Source of the DNA: VRUE01 sp963702575
GTDB taxonomy: Bacteria > Actinomycetota > Thermoleophilia > Solirubrobacterales > 70-9
Reading direction: 5' to 3'
Assembly: GCA_963702575.1 (NCBI GenBank)
Contig: CAVPCU010000005.1
Coordinates: 1-64,000 of the forward strand
DNA: 64,000 nucleotides
Each line of letters starts with the position of its first letter. The first letter of the stretch is position 1. Under the pieces are notes generated by a model. That model ran no database searches, had not been told where the DNA came from, and was given only the letters and a program-made list of their open reading frames with translations. The translations under genes and the position numbers were made by a program. This document shows positions 9,043 through 17,432 of the stretch, piece after piece.

Positions 9043-9318
9043 ATGGCGACCGTGAGGATCCCTCCCGTCCTGCGCCCCCAGACCGGCGGGCAGCCCGAGG
9101 TGGAGGTCGCCGGCTCGAACGTCGGCGAGGTCCTGCGGGCGCTGACCGCCGCGCACCCCGACACCGAGGCGCAGCTGTTCGGCGCCGACGGCGACCTCAA
9201 CCGCTACGTCAACGTCTACCTCAACGACGAGGACGTGCGCGTGCTCGACGGCCTCGACACCGCCGTCTCCGACAGCGACACGGTCGTGATCCTCCCCGCC
9301 ATGGCTGGCGGCCGGTAG
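9043..9318 (+). CDS. cysO: CysO-like ubiquitin-fold sulfur carrier with an extra C-terminal Arg
   Basis: 91-aa MoaD/ThiS-fold protein. The start TVRIPPVLRPQTGGQ, the centre RYVNVYLNDEDVR and the tail VVILPAMAGGR match mycobacterial CysO. As a thiocarboxylate it would donate sulfide to O-phosphoserine on CysM. The diglycine (G89-G90) is followed by R91, so the carrier is not ready to be adenylated until the Arg is removed; the Mec protease encoded three genes later is the obvious candidate. The gene lies 39 nt after the E1 gene. Confidence 0.92.
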   Translation: MATVRIPPVLRPQTGGQPEVEVAGSNVGEVLRALTAAHPDTEAQLFGADGDLNRYVNVYLNDEDVRVLDGLDTAVSDSDTVVILPAMAGGR

Positions 9319-9345
9319 CAGTTCTCTCAGCCGCGGATTTCCGTG

Positions 9346-9364
9346 GCTATACTTTTTGAAGTAA
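9346..9364 (+). promoter_or_regulatory. Shared 19-bp element, copy 2 (upstream of cysM)
   Basis: Exact copy of 7797-7815, here ending 10 nt before the cysM start, so transcription or repression acts right at the translation initiation region. It suggests cysM-mec has its own promoter, co-regulated with the rhodanese-E1/cysO pair. Confidence 0.55.
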
Positions 9365-9374
9365 CGGGAGAGCA

Positions 9375-10340
9375 ATGCCTCGCGACGATCTACTAAACCG
9401 CCCCTGCGGGGGACGCTTCGGCGACATCGTCGAGTCGATCGGCAACACGCCGCTGGTCGAGCTGCCGCGCCTCTCGCCCAAGCCCGGCGTCCGCATCTAC
9501 GCCAAGCTCGAGGGCCGCAACCCGACCGGCTCGGTCAAGGACCGCGTCGCCCGCTCGATGATCGAGACGGCCGAGGCCGAGGGCGCGATCGAGCCGGGGC
9601 AGACGATCCTCGAGCCGACCTCCGGCAACACCGGCATCTCGCTGGCGATGATCTGCCGCCGCAAGGGCTACGACCTGAAGGTCGTGATGCCCGACAACGT
9701 CACCGCCGAGCGCACCCAGCTGCTCGAGATGTACGGGGCGGAGATCGTCTACTCGGAGGGGGCGAAGGGCTCCAACGGCGCGGTCGAGGTGGCGCTGGAG
9801 ATGGCTGGGGACTCGCGCTACTACATGCCCTACCAGTACGGCAACGAGGCCAACCCGCTCGCCCATTACAACGGCACCGCGGTCGAGATCCTCGACGAGC
9901 TCGACGAGGTGACGGCGTTCGTCGGCGGGCTCGGCACCGGCGGCACGCTGATGGGCAACGGCCGCCGCCTCAAGGAGCACGATCCCGAGACGCTGATCGT
10001 CGCCGCCGAGCCGATGCAGGGGGAGATGGTCCACGGACTGCGCTCGCTCGAGGACGGCTTCATCCCGCCGATCATCGACCTCTCGATCATCGACCGCAAA
10101 ATCATGGTCTCCAATCGCGACGCGATCGTCTGGACGCGCAAGCTGCTCGACGAGGAGGGCGTCTTCGCCGGCGTCTCCTCGGGCGCAATCGCCCGCATCG
10201 CGGTCCGGATCGGCGACGAGCTCGACGGCGGCAACGTCGTCTTCCTGATCCCCGACGACGGCTGGAAGTACCTCTCCTCCGGCGTTTACACCAAACCGAT
10301 CGACGAGATCGAGAACCTCGATTCGACGGTCTGGTGGTAG
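9375..10340 (+). CDS. cysM: CysM, cysteine synthase using thiocarboxylated CysO
   Basis: 321-aa fold-type II PLP enzyme. K55 in NPTGSVKDR is the PLP lysine; SGNTG (83-87) binds the substrate carboxylate; GGLGTGGTLMG binds phosphate. The neighbourhood (cysO, mec) makes it the O-phosphoserine/CysO-dependent type rather than a sulfide-dependent CysK. GGGAG precedes ATG 9375. The product of the reaction is a CysO-cysteine adduct that Mec must hydrolyse. Confidence 0.95.
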   Translation: MPRDDLLNRPCGGRFGDIVESIGNTPLVELPRLSPKPGVRIYAKLEGRNPTGSVKDRVARSMIETAEAEGAIEPGQTILEPTSGNTGISLAMICRRKGYDLKVVMPDNVTAERTQLLEMYGAEIVYSEGAKGSNGAVEVALEMAGDSRYYMPYQYGNEANPLAHYNGTAVEILDELDEVTAFVGGLGTGGTLMGNGRRLKEHDPETLIVAAEPMQGEMVHGLRSLEDGFIPPIIDLSIIDRKIMVSNRDAIVWTRKLLDEEGVFAGVSSGAIARIAVRIGDELDGGNVVFLIPDDGWKYLSSGVYTKPIDEIENLDSTVWW

Positions 10341-10762
10341 GCGCCGACCTCGCCTCGCCGATGCGGATCGCCCAGTCGCTGATCGACGAGATCGTCGCCC
10401 ACGCGCGCGAGGACCTGCCGAACGAGTGCTGCGGGCTGGTCGGGGGGTCTGACGGCGTCGCGGGCGCCGTCTACCGGGCGCGGAACGAGTTCGCGAGCCC
10501 TCTGAGCTACCGGATCGCCGGCGAGGATCAGTACCGGATCATCGAAAAGGAGATGCGCGAGCGGGGGGAAGACCTGCTCGCGATCTACCACTCCCACACC
10601 AAGAGCGCGGCCTATCCCTCTCAGACGGATCTGAACGAGGCGGTCAGCTGGCCCGAACAGGTCTACGTGATCGTCTCCCTGGCCGACCCGGAGTCGCCGG
10701 ACGTGAAGGCCTACTGGCTGAAGGACAAGACGATCGCCGAGGCCGAGCTTGTCGTCGAGTAG
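10334..10762 (+). CDS. mec: Mec-like JAMM zinc peptidase
   Basis: 142-aa JAB1/MPN+ metallopeptidase. It carries E31 in NECCGLVGG and the zinc motif H86-S-H88-x7-S96-x2-D99 (HSHTKSAAYPSQTD). Mycobacterial Mec releases cysteine from the CysO-Cys adduct and so regenerates CysO; here it may also trim the Arg behind the CysO diglycine. The listed GTG overlaps the cysM stop. ATG at 10361 is an alternative start that fits homologue lengths equally well. Confidence 0.93.
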   Translation: MVGADLASPMRIAQSLIDEIVAHAREDLPNECCGLVGGSDGVAGAVYRARNEFASPLSYRIAGEDQYRIIEKEMRERGEDLLAIYHSHTKSAAYPSQTDLNEAVSWPEQVYVIVSLADPESPDVKAYWLKDKTIAEAELVVE

Positions 10763-10982
10763 TGGTGGCGGCAAGCTGGTCAAGGTCGCCTACGCCCAGA
10801 ACCAGATGGAGGGCGAGATGATCCAGGGACTGCTTTCCGAGCACCGTGTTCCGAGCATGCTCAAGCAGGCAGGTCTCGGCGCTCCCTACAACATCGTTGC
10901 CGGCCCGCGCGAAGTCCTGGTTGCCGAGGAGCTGGCGGAGAAGGCGCGCGAGGTTCTCGAGGGAGCGCCCGGGACCGATTAG
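10749..10982 (+). CDS. DUF2007-type small protein
   Basis: 77-aa protein with the compact ferredoxin-like DUF2007 pattern: LVKVAYAQNQMEGEMIQGLL, an exposed loop and REVLVAEELAEKAREVL. Family members are proposed to bind signals or act as adaptors; no activity is established. The only in-frame start is TTG at 10749, overlapping the mec stop, which implies translational coupling at the end of the cysteine operon. Its TAG overlaps the stop of the convergent CrtA-like gene. Confidence 0.75.
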   Translation: MSSSSGGGKLVKVAYAQNQMEGEMIQGLLSEHRVPSMLKQAGLGAPYNIVAGPREVLVAEELAEKAREVLEGAPGTD

Positions 10983-11668
10983 GCCGTCGCTTGCCCAACC
11001 TCGGCCAGCGGGTCGCGGCCGTCCCAGCTGCCTTTGGACGCGTAGGGGCGGAAGCGGATGAAGGCCGCTTCGCGGTGGAACGGCTTGGTGCGGTCGGCTC
11101 TGACCGCCGCCTGGTGAGCGCCCTCCGAGCTGTGCGCGTACCCGCGCATCTCCGCCGCGCTGCGCCAGAGCGAGAAGGTCGAGACGAAGCGCGGCGGGCG
11201 GAGGAAGCCGGTCGAGGCGAGCACGGCCGGGTCGCCGAGCGCCGCGCGCTCCGCCGGCGCCGAGGCGCGCAGGAAGGGGACGCCGCGATGGAGTTTCGTG
11301 TGGCCGAGCGTCAGCACCGCGACCGGCTCCTCGTCGTCGACGGGCTTCTCCCGCGTCGGCAGGCCGGGCATCCTCGACCACGAGCCGTAGACCCGCAGCG
11401 GCTCGAGCCGAACGTGCCAGCCGTCGCTGAACCGCGTGGCGAGGGGGTGCTCGTCGAGGAACCGGTCGACCGCGCCGTCGTCCTCCCAGGCGGCGATCAG
11501 GCCGACCCGGCCGGGACCCGGCCGCGGCACCGGGCCGTCGCGGAGCGGCGTGCTGAGGACCGGTTCGGCGTAGGTCAGACCGGGAACGTCGCTCAGGCGC
11601 GGCCGTCCACGCAGCATGCGCGGCGCGCGACGCCAGCCGACCTCGGCGAGATGGACGGAGACGATCAC
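10979..11668 (-). CDS. Spheroidene monooxygenase (CrtA)-like protein
   Basis: 229 aa. It shows the conserved CrtA-family blocks: RPRLSDVPGLTYAEPV, LIAAWEDDGAVDRFL, LEPLRVYGSWSRMPGLP, a FSLWRSAAEMRGYAH segment and KPFHREAAFIRFRPY near the end. CrtA enzymes oxygenate carotenoids such as spheroidene, but many non-phototrophs carry relatives of unknown substrate, so the reaction is not assigned. GTG at 11668 has GGAGG 7 nt upstream. It is divergent from a TetR regulator and shares its operator region, so induction by a TetR ligand is likely. Confidence 0.75.
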   Translation of the reverse strand: MIVSVHLAEVGWRRAPRMLRGRPRLSDVPGLTYAEPVLSTPLRDGPVPRPGPGRVGLIAAWEDDGAVDRFLDEHPLATRFSDGWHVRLEPLRVYGSWSRMPGLPTREKPVDDEEPVAVLTLGHTKLHRGVPFLRASAPAERAALGDPAVLASTGFLRPPRFVSTFSLWRSAAEMRGYAHSSEGAHQAAVRADRTKPFHREAAFIRFRPYASKGSWDGRDPLAEVGQATA

Positions 11669-11691
11669 GGCACGACCTCCTTCGCGAAGCT

Positions 11692-11745
11692 AACCTAAGA
11701 CTGACTAGGATCGAGAGCGGCACCATACTTAGGAGTGACTAGGTT
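11692..11745. promoter_or_regulatory. Divergent operator region between CrtA-like gene and TetR
   Basis: Outer arms AACCTA (11692-11697) and TAGGTT (11740-11745) are inverted, and TGACTAGG occurs twice as a direct repeat (about 11702 and 11736). The second imperfect palindrome (11727-11744) covers the tetR ribosome-binding site, fitting autorepression. Sites are inferred from symmetry alone. Confidence 0.45.
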
Positions 11746-12388
11746 GTCAACCGGAAGCGAGGGGACGGAGCGGCCGCGGCGGCGGATGACCGCCCCGGCG
11801 CGCCGCAAGGTGATCGCCGACGCAGCCGCGGTCCTGTTCGCCGAGCACGGCTATCGTGGCGCCTCGATCGACGCGATCGCGCGCGCCTCCGGCGTCACGC
11901 CGCCGGTCGTCTATGAACACTTCGAGTCCAAGCGCGAGCTCTACCGCGAGCTGCTCGAGCGGCATTTCGCCGAGCTGCGCGAGGTCTGGCGCGAGCACTT
12001 CGCGGGCGAGGGACCGGCCGCGGAGCGGGTCGCGCGCTCCTTCGACGCCTGGTTCGCTTACGTCGAAGTGCACCCGTTCGCCGGCCGGGTGCTGTTCCGC
12101 TACAGCACCGACCCCGAGATCGAGGCGGTCCACGCCGAGGTCGCCGCGCGCAGCCGCGAAGCGATCCTGCCGCTCTTCGCCGCCGAGCCCGGGGCGGAGA
12201 ACCTGGCTGGCTCGGTCGAGGGCGAGGGGATCGAAATGGTCTGGGTCGTGCTGCGCGGCGTCCTCCAGGGCCTCGCGGTCTGGTGGTCGGAGCACCCGGA
12301 GGTTCCCCGCGAGCGCGTCGTCGCAACCGCGATGAACGCCCTCTGGATCGGCTTCGAGCGCTCCCAGGCGGGCGAGATCTGGACCTAA
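11744..12388 (+). CDS. TetR/AcrR-family transcriptional regulator
   Basis: About 214 aa. The N-terminal TetR helix-turn-helix is clear: RRKVIADAAAVLFAEHGYRG, then ASIDAIARASGVTPPVVYEHF and SKRELYRELL. The ligand domain is typical for the AcrR-type group in actinobacteria. TTG at 11744 has AGGAG 8 nt upstream and is preferred to the GTG at 11735, which would overlap that ribosome-binding site; ATG 11786 is a shorter option. It likely represses the divergent CrtA-like gene. Confidence 0.9.
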   Translation: MSTGSEGTERPRRRMTAPARRKVIADAAAVLFAEHGYRGASIDAIARASGVTPPVVYEHFESKRELYRELLERHFAELREVWREHFAGEGPAAERVARSFDAWFAYVEVHPFAGRVLFRYSTDPEIEAVHAEVAARSREAILPLFAAEPGAENLAGSVEGEGIEMVWVVLRGVLQGLAVWWSEHPEVPRERVVATAMNALWIGFERSQAGEIWT

Positions 12389-13053
12389 GAGGCGCTCGGG
12401 CGGACCATCGCCCGCAGGTAGCCGCGCCAGGCGTCCTCGACCTCGCCGATGCGGGCGTCGAAGGCGGCCTCCAGGGTCGGGACGGCGCCGCCGGGGCGCA
12501 GCTCGAGCGCGAGCCGCTCGCAGGCCTCGGGCCCGCGCTCGGTCTCGAGCAGGTCGAAGATCGTGCCGCCGAGGATGACGGCGTCGCGGCGCGAGGGTGG
12601 GAAGGAGGGGCGGGCGCTCTCGCGCAGGCGGCGGATCACCGCCGCCCGGTAGAGGCCGACCTGGCGGGCGAAGTACTGGGCGGCGCCCTCGACCAGCCAG
12701 GCCCAGCCGAGGTAGCGGGCGAAGCGTCGCGGCGTCCACGACGGGGGAAGGTCGGGGTTGTTGGCCGCGACGACGAGCTGGGCGTAGAGGCGCTCGGCCG
12801 TGCCGCGCAGTGCCTCGCGCGAGTCCTCGCCAGCGGCGCGCCGCTCCATGTGGGGGTCGTTGAGCACGTGCAGCTCGGTCGCCATCGCCCAACCGGCCAG
12901 GTAGCGGCGGCCGGAGGGCGCGGCCGACCAGCGGGCCGCCGGTAGGAACGGGTGGGCCATCGCGAGCAGGGCGGGATTGGTGTGGACGACGACCGTCACC
13001 TCGTCCGGGACCTCCTGGAAGCGATCCTCCAGCCGCAGCCGCAGCTCCTCCAT
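12385..13053 (-). CDS. Degenerate peptidase-MA-like protein
   Basis: At least 222 aa. The region GWAWLVEGAAQYFARQVG matches the WLxEGxAxYF block that follows the zinc HExxH helix in peptidase-MA-like (gluzincin) proteins, but the expected HExxH is replaced by LYAQLVVAANN, so catalysis is doubtful. In-frame coding (PWVETHSLSFTARHDSGDA) continues upstream of the ATG at 13053 to about 13140 without any ATG, GTG or TTG, so the true start is unresolved. It converges on tetR with overlapping stops. Function unknown. Confidence 0.7.
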   Translation of the reverse strand: MEELRLRLEDRFQEVPDEVTVVVHTNPALLAMAHPFLPAARWSAAPSGRRYLAGWAMATELHVLNDPHMERRAAGEDSREALRGTAERLYAQLVVAANNPDLPPSWTPRRFARYLGWAWLVEGAAQYFARQVGLYRAAVIRRLRESARPSFPPSRRDAVILGGTIFDLLETERGPEACERLALELRPGGAVPTLEAAFDARIGEVEDAWRGYLRAMVRPSAS

Positions 13054-13159
13054 GCGGTCGAGGATTCGCTCGGCGAAGGCGGCGTCGCCGCTGTCGTGCC
13101 GCGCGGTGAAGCTCAGCGAATGCGTCTCAACCCACGGAATGGGGCGAGCCTACCGGGGC

Positions 13160-13789
13160 TTAGACGAGGACCGGCTCGGAAGCCGTGCAAACGGAGTGGA
13201 TCTCGGCGCGGGCGCGGTCGAACTCCTCGTCGGCCATCACCGGCGTGCCCTCGAAGGGCAGGTCGCGGTCGATCTCGACCCAGGAGCGGCAGCCGTGGTA
13301 CTCCTCGCGCACCTTCACCGTCACCGGGCGCGGGATCCGGTGGACCCGCAGCAGCAGGATGTGCAGCGGGTGGCGGCGCTTCCAGTTGAGCCGCTTCTCC
13401 GCGTAGTCGGGAGTCCAGACGTAGAAGGGCGAGAGTTCGTCGACGATGCGGGGGTTGGTGACCGTCAGGTGGTCGGTCACCTCGGCCCAGCAGCGCAGCC
13501 GCACCCGCTCGGGCTGGGGGATGCCGCCGTCCTGTAGGAGCGCGCGCGGGGGCGGCTCCTCGTCGGGCCAGACACCCTCCTCGAGCGCGCGGCTCAGCTC
13601 GGGGTGATGCGACTCGCGCACCAGGTTGTTCCGCTGGTGGTCGAAGGTCGGGTAGAGGAAGAACCGCTCGTGCTCGAGCTCGAAGTGCTTGTTCTCCTCG
13701 CGGATCCCGCCCTTGCGCAGGGTCAGCAGCTGCTCGCCCTCGGCGAGGGCGCGCACCGTTACTGCCCATTCCTTTAGCGCGATCGGCAT
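13160..13789 (-). CDS. DUF1802 family protein
   Basis: 209-aa protein matching DUF1802: it opens ALKEWAVTVRALAEGEQLL, has the TLRKGGIREE block, HERFFLYPTFDHQ, and a C-terminal FYVWTPDYAEKRLNWKRRHP. Members are cytoplasmic, found in cyanobacteria and actinobacteria, and have no known function. It ends close to the preceding peptidase-like gene and may share a transcript with it. Confidence 0.8.
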   Translation of the reverse strand: MPIALKEWAVTVRALAEGEQLLTLRKGGIREENKHFELEHERFFLYPTFDHQRNNLVRESHHPELSRALEEGVWPDEEPPPRALLQDGGIPQPERVRLRCWAEVTDHLTVTNPRIVDELSPFYVWTPDYAEKRLNWKRRHPLHILLLRVHRIPRPVTVKVREEYHGCRSWVEIDRDLPFEGTPVMADEEFDRARAEIHSVCTASEPVLV

Positions 13790-13926
13790 GTGAAAGCTCT
13801 ACCCGAGAAGGTCGAAGATTCTGTAACAGGCAGGAATTTGCGCCTCTGGACCCCTGTCCAGGCGGGCTCCCGCCCAAGGCGAAGCATTCTAGACGAGCTT
13901 GGCCAAATCGCCAAATCTCTGGCCGA

Positions 13927-15432
13927 TCAGCCGATGCCGCCGCCTCCCGGCGTCTCGATCCGCAGCACCTGCCCGGGGCGCAGATCCCCTTCGCACTTTC
14001 CCGGCAGGGGCTCCCCGTCGAGCAGGTCGCGGCCGGTCGCTCCGTCGCCGCCGCCCTCGCGCCCGCGCGGCGGGTGGCGGCGACGCTCGCCGATCAGGCC
14101 GTAGCGCATCGGCGCCAGCGCCTCGATCTCGCGCACGATCCCCTCGCCGCCGCGCCGGCTCCCCGCGCCGCCGCTGCCGCGCCGAAGCGCGAGCTCGCGG
14201 ATCCGCAGGGGGAACTCGCTCTCCAGTGCCTCGACCGGCGTGTTCAGCGTGTTCGACATCGCGACGTGGATCGCGCTCGGCCCGTCGCGGTCGGGGCAGG
14301 CGCCCTGGCCGCCGCCGATCGTCTCGTAATACACGAAGTCCTCGCCCGAGAGGACGAGGTTGTTCATCGTCCCCTGCCCCTGGGCGGGCACCGGGCGGGC
14401 GCCGGCGAGCGCGGCGACGACGAGGTCGGCGACGCGGCTCGAGGTCTCGACGTTGCCGGCGGCGACGGCCGCCGGGAAGCGCGCGTTCAGCAGGCAGCCC
14501 TCGGGCGCGCGGACCTCGATCGGGCGGTAGGCGCCGGCCGAGGGCGGCGCCTCGGGGTCGGTGAGGACGCGGACGGCGAAGAAGGCGCCCGAGCGCGTCA
14601 CCGAGAGGGGGCAGTTGAGGTTGCCGTCGACCTGTGGGTCGGTGCCGGAGAAGTCGAGCAGGAGGCTGTCGCCGTCGATCGTCGCCTCGACCCGCAGGAC
14701 GACGTCGCGCGGGGCGCCGCCGGCATCGTCCTCGAGCACGTCCTCGGCCCGGTAGGTGCCGTCGGGAAGCGAGGCGAGGGCGACCCGGGTGCGCCGCTCG
14801 GCGTAGTCGAGGATCGCGGCCATGCCGTCGCGCAGGCGCTCGACGCCGTGGCGCTCGGCCAGCTCGGCCAGGCGCAGCTCGCCGATCCGGTTGGCGGCTG
14901 CCTGCGCCCGCAGGTCGGCGAGTCGCTGGCGCGGCCCGCGCATCTGCGCCGCCAGGCGCTCCAGCTCGGCCGCGGTGGCGCGGGTGGGCGGGATGACGAC
15001 GCCCTCTTCCTCGAGCGTGCGCGAGCCGGCTGGCATGCTGCCCGGGGTCGGCCCGCCGACGTCGGCGTGGTGGGCGCGGCAGGCGGCGAAGCCGAACAGC
15101 TCTCCGGCGACGAATACCGGCGAGATCAGCGTGATGTCCGGCAGGTGGGTCCCGCCGCGGTAGGGGTCGTTGAGGATCCAGGCGCCGCCCGGCTCCTGCT
15201 CCTCGCCGAGGATCGCGGCGACCGCGTCGGGCATCGAGCCGAGGTGGACGGGGATGTGCTCCGCCTGCATCGCCAGCTCCCCGCGGGCGTCGAAGAGCGC
15301 GGTCGAGCAGTCGTGGCGCTCCTTGATGTTGGCCGAGTAGGCGGAGCGGATCAGCGCCGCGCCCATCTCCTCGCAGGCAGCCCGCAGACCGCCGATCATC
15401 ACCTGCAGCGTCACCGGGTCGAGCGCCGTCAC
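13927..15432 (-). CDS. HyuB/oxoprolinase beta-type subunit
   Basis: 501 aa, hydantoinase B/oxoprolinase family. Visible family marks are SAYSANIKERHDCSTALFD, MPDAVAAIL, ILNDPYRGGTHLPDITL, CRAHHADVGGPTPGSMP and LLDFSGTDPQVDGNLNCP. With the HyuA partner it forms an ATP-dependent hydrolase of cyclic amides (5-oxoproline, N-methylhydantoin) or a related carboxylase; substrate cannot be assigned. The GTG at 15432 overlaps the hyuA stop (GTGA), so translation is coupled. Confidence 0.9.
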   Translation of the reverse strand: MTALDPVTLQVMIGGLRAACEEMGAALIRSAYSANIKERHDCSTALFDARGELAMQAEHIPVHLGSMPDAVAAILGEEQEPGGAWILNDPYRGGTHLPDITLISPVFVAGELFGFAACRAHHADVGGPTPGSMPAGSRTLEEEGVVIPPTRATAAELERLAAQMRGPRQRLADLRAQAAANRIGELRLAELAERHGVERLRDGMAAILDYAERRTRVALASLPDGTYRAEDVLEDDAGGAPRDVVLRVEATIDGDSLLLDFSGTDPQVDGNLNCPLSVTRSGAFFAVRVLTDPEAPPSAGAYRPIEVRAPEGCLLNARFPAAVAAGNVETSSRVADLVVAALAGARPVPAQGQGTMNNLVLSGEDFVYYETIGGGQGACPDRDGPSAIHVAMSNTLNTPVEALESEFPLRIRELALRRGSGGAGSRRGGEGIVREIEALAPMRYGLIGERRRHPPRGREGGGDGATGRDLLDGEPLPGKCEGDLRPGQVLRIETPGGGGIG

Positions 15433-17405
15433 GCCGTCTCCGCGTGGATGGTGCCGGCGGGGTCGACCGAGGCGCTCCAGCCGGGGGGGACGACGAACGT
15501 GGACTCGGGGAGCTCGAAGATCGCCGGCCCCTCGATCTCCAGCCCGGCCGGCGGCTCGCCGCGCAGGACCGGCGCCTCGACCCACTCGCCGGCGAAGCGA
15601 ACGGCGCGCGAGCCCCGCTCGAGCGGGGCGCCGGCGGCCACGGCGAGGCGCGGGCGGGGACCGGGCGCGACCAGCGCCAGCCGGATGTCGACGAGGACGA
15701 CCCCGCCCTCGGGGTCGCGATGGCCGTAGCGCTCCTCGTGCGCGCGCTCGAACCGCTCGACCAGATCGGCCGGATCGGGGCGGACGCCGCCGGGGACCGG
15801 CAGCTCGAAGGCCTGGCCGGCGTAGCGCATCTCGTAGACGACCTCGGGCCGGGCGCCGCCGAGCCCGCCGTCGATGCGGCCGATCAGCTCCTCCACCTCG
15901 GCCGCGATCCGCTCGCCGCTGAGCTCCGCTCCGCCCAGCATCACGGTGCGGGTCGTGTCGCGGCGGCGGTCCGAGGCGCAGAGGCCGAAGGCCGAGAGGA
16001 CGCCGCCGGCGCGCGGGCAGAGGATGCGGCCGATGCCCAGCTCCGTGGCGATCGCGGCGGCGTGCATCGGACCGGCGCCGCCGAAGGGCAGGAGGGCGAA
16101 GCGGCGCGGGTCGATGCCGCGCTCGACGGTGACGACGCGCAGCGCCCTCACCATCTCCTGATCGGCGACGCGGACGATTCCCTCGGCCGCCTCGAGCCGG
16201 CCGATCGCGAGCGAGTCGGCGAGCGCGTCGACCGCCTCCGCGGCGGCGTCGACGTCCAGCTCGACCCCGCCGGCCAGGGTCGAGCCGGGCGCGAGCCGGC
16301 CGAGCAGCAGGTTGGCGTCGGTGACGGTCGGCTCGCCGCCGCCGCGGCCGTAGCAGGCAGGGCCCGGCTCGGCGCCGGCCGAGCGCGGACCGACCCGCAG
16401 GGCGCCGCCGGGGTCACGCCACCCGATCGAGCCGCCCCCGGCGCCGACGGTGTGCACGTCGACCATCGGCAGCTGGATCGTGCGGCCGCCGATCCGCCGC
16501 GAGTCGGTGCGCCTGACCTCGCCGCCTTCGACCACGCAGACGTCGCAGGAGGTGCCGCCCATGTCGAGCCCGAGGGCGTCTCCGTCGCCGCAGGCGCGGG
16601 CCAGGAGTGAGGCGCCGACCGCCCCGCCGGCGGGTCCGGAGAGGACGCTCCAGGCGCCGGCCCGCGCCGCCTCCTCGGCGCTGGCGACCCCGCCGGAGGA
16701 GCGCATCACCAGCGGCCCCGGCAGCCCGGCCCGGCCCGCGGCCTCGCCCAGCCGCCCGAGATAGCGGCCGAGCAGCGGCGAGAGGTAGGCGTCGATCGTG
16801 GTGGTCGAGCAGCGCTCGAACTCGCGGAAGCGCGGCAGGACCTCGTGCGAGGCGGAGACGTGGACGCCGGGGAGCTCGGAGCGCAGGCGCTCGGCGATCG
16901 CCCGCTCGTGCGCCGGGTCGAGGTAGGAGAAGAGCAGGCAGACGGCGACCGACTCGGCCCCGCTCTCGTGGACCAGCGCGGCGAGGCGCCCCGGCTCGCC
17001 CTCCGTGAGCGGCGCGACCACCCCGTCGGGCCCGGTCCGCTCGGCCGCCTCGAAGCGCAGCTCCGGTGCGACCAGCGGCTCCGGCTTCGGCGCGCAGAGC
17101 CGGTACAGCTCGGGCCGGTCCTGGCGGCCGATCTCGAGCAGGTCGGCGAACCCGCGGGTGGCGATCAGCGCGGTGCGGGCGCCGCATTCCTCGAGCAGCG
17201 CGTTGGTCCCGACCGTCATCCCGTGGGCAAACGCCTCGACCTCGGCCGCCGCAGCGCCGGCGCGGGCGAGGACCTCCTCGACCGCGCCGATCACCGCCAC
17301 CGATTGGTCCCCCGGCGTGGTCGGCAGCTTCGCCGTGTGGATCGCCTCGCCGTCGAGCAGGACGGCGTCGGTGAACGTTCCGCCTACGTCTACGCCGAGC
17401 AGCAC
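15429..17405 (-). CDS. HyuA/oxoprolinase alpha-type subunit (ATPase)
   Basis: 658 aa. The N-terminal ATP-binding segment is LLGVDVGGTFTDAVLLDG; further family blocks are HGMTVGTNALLEECGART, FRDFERCSTTTIDAYL-like REFERCSTTTIDAYLSP, SGPAGGAVGA, LGLDMGGTSCDV and PFGGAGPMHA. It supplies the actin-like ATPase half of a 5-oxoprolinase/N-methylhydantoinase complex with the overlapping downstream hyuB. The frame is intact. The nearby nadB might suggest amino-acid catabolism, but the two may simply be neighbours. Confidence 0.92.
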   Translation of the reverse strand: MLLGVDVGGTFTDAVLLDGEAIHTAKLPTTPGDQSVAVIGAVEEVLARAGAAAAEVEAFAHGMTVGTNALLEECGARTALIATRGFADLLEIGRQDRPELYRLCAPKPEPLVAPELRFEAAERTGPDGVVAPLTEGEPGRLAALVHESGAESVAVCLLFSYLDPAHERAIAERLRSELPGVHVSASHEVLPRFREFERCSTTTIDAYLSPLLGRYLGRLGEAAGRAGLPGPLVMRSSGGVASAEEAARAGAWSVLSGPAGGAVGASLLARACGDGDALGLDMGGTSCDVCVVEGGEVRRTDSRRIGGRTIQLPMVDVHTVGAGGGSIGWRDPGGALRVGPRSAGAEPGPACYGRGGGEPTVTDANLLLGRLAPGSTLAGGVELDVDAAAEAVDALADSLAIGRLEAAEGIVRVADQEMVRALRVVTVERGIDPRRFALLPFGGAGPMHAAAIATELGIGRILCPRAGGVLSAFGLCASDRRRDTTRTVMLGGAELSGERIAAEVEELIGRIDGGLGGARPEVVYEMRYAGQAFELPVPGGVRPDPADLVERFERAHEERYGHRDPEGGVVLVDIRLALVAPGPRPRLAVAAGAPLERGSRAVRFAGEWVEAPVLRGEPPAGLEIEGPAIFELPESTFVVPPGWSASVDPAGTIHAETA

Positions 17406-17432
17406 GGGGACGAAGCTATCCCGCCGCCGCGC

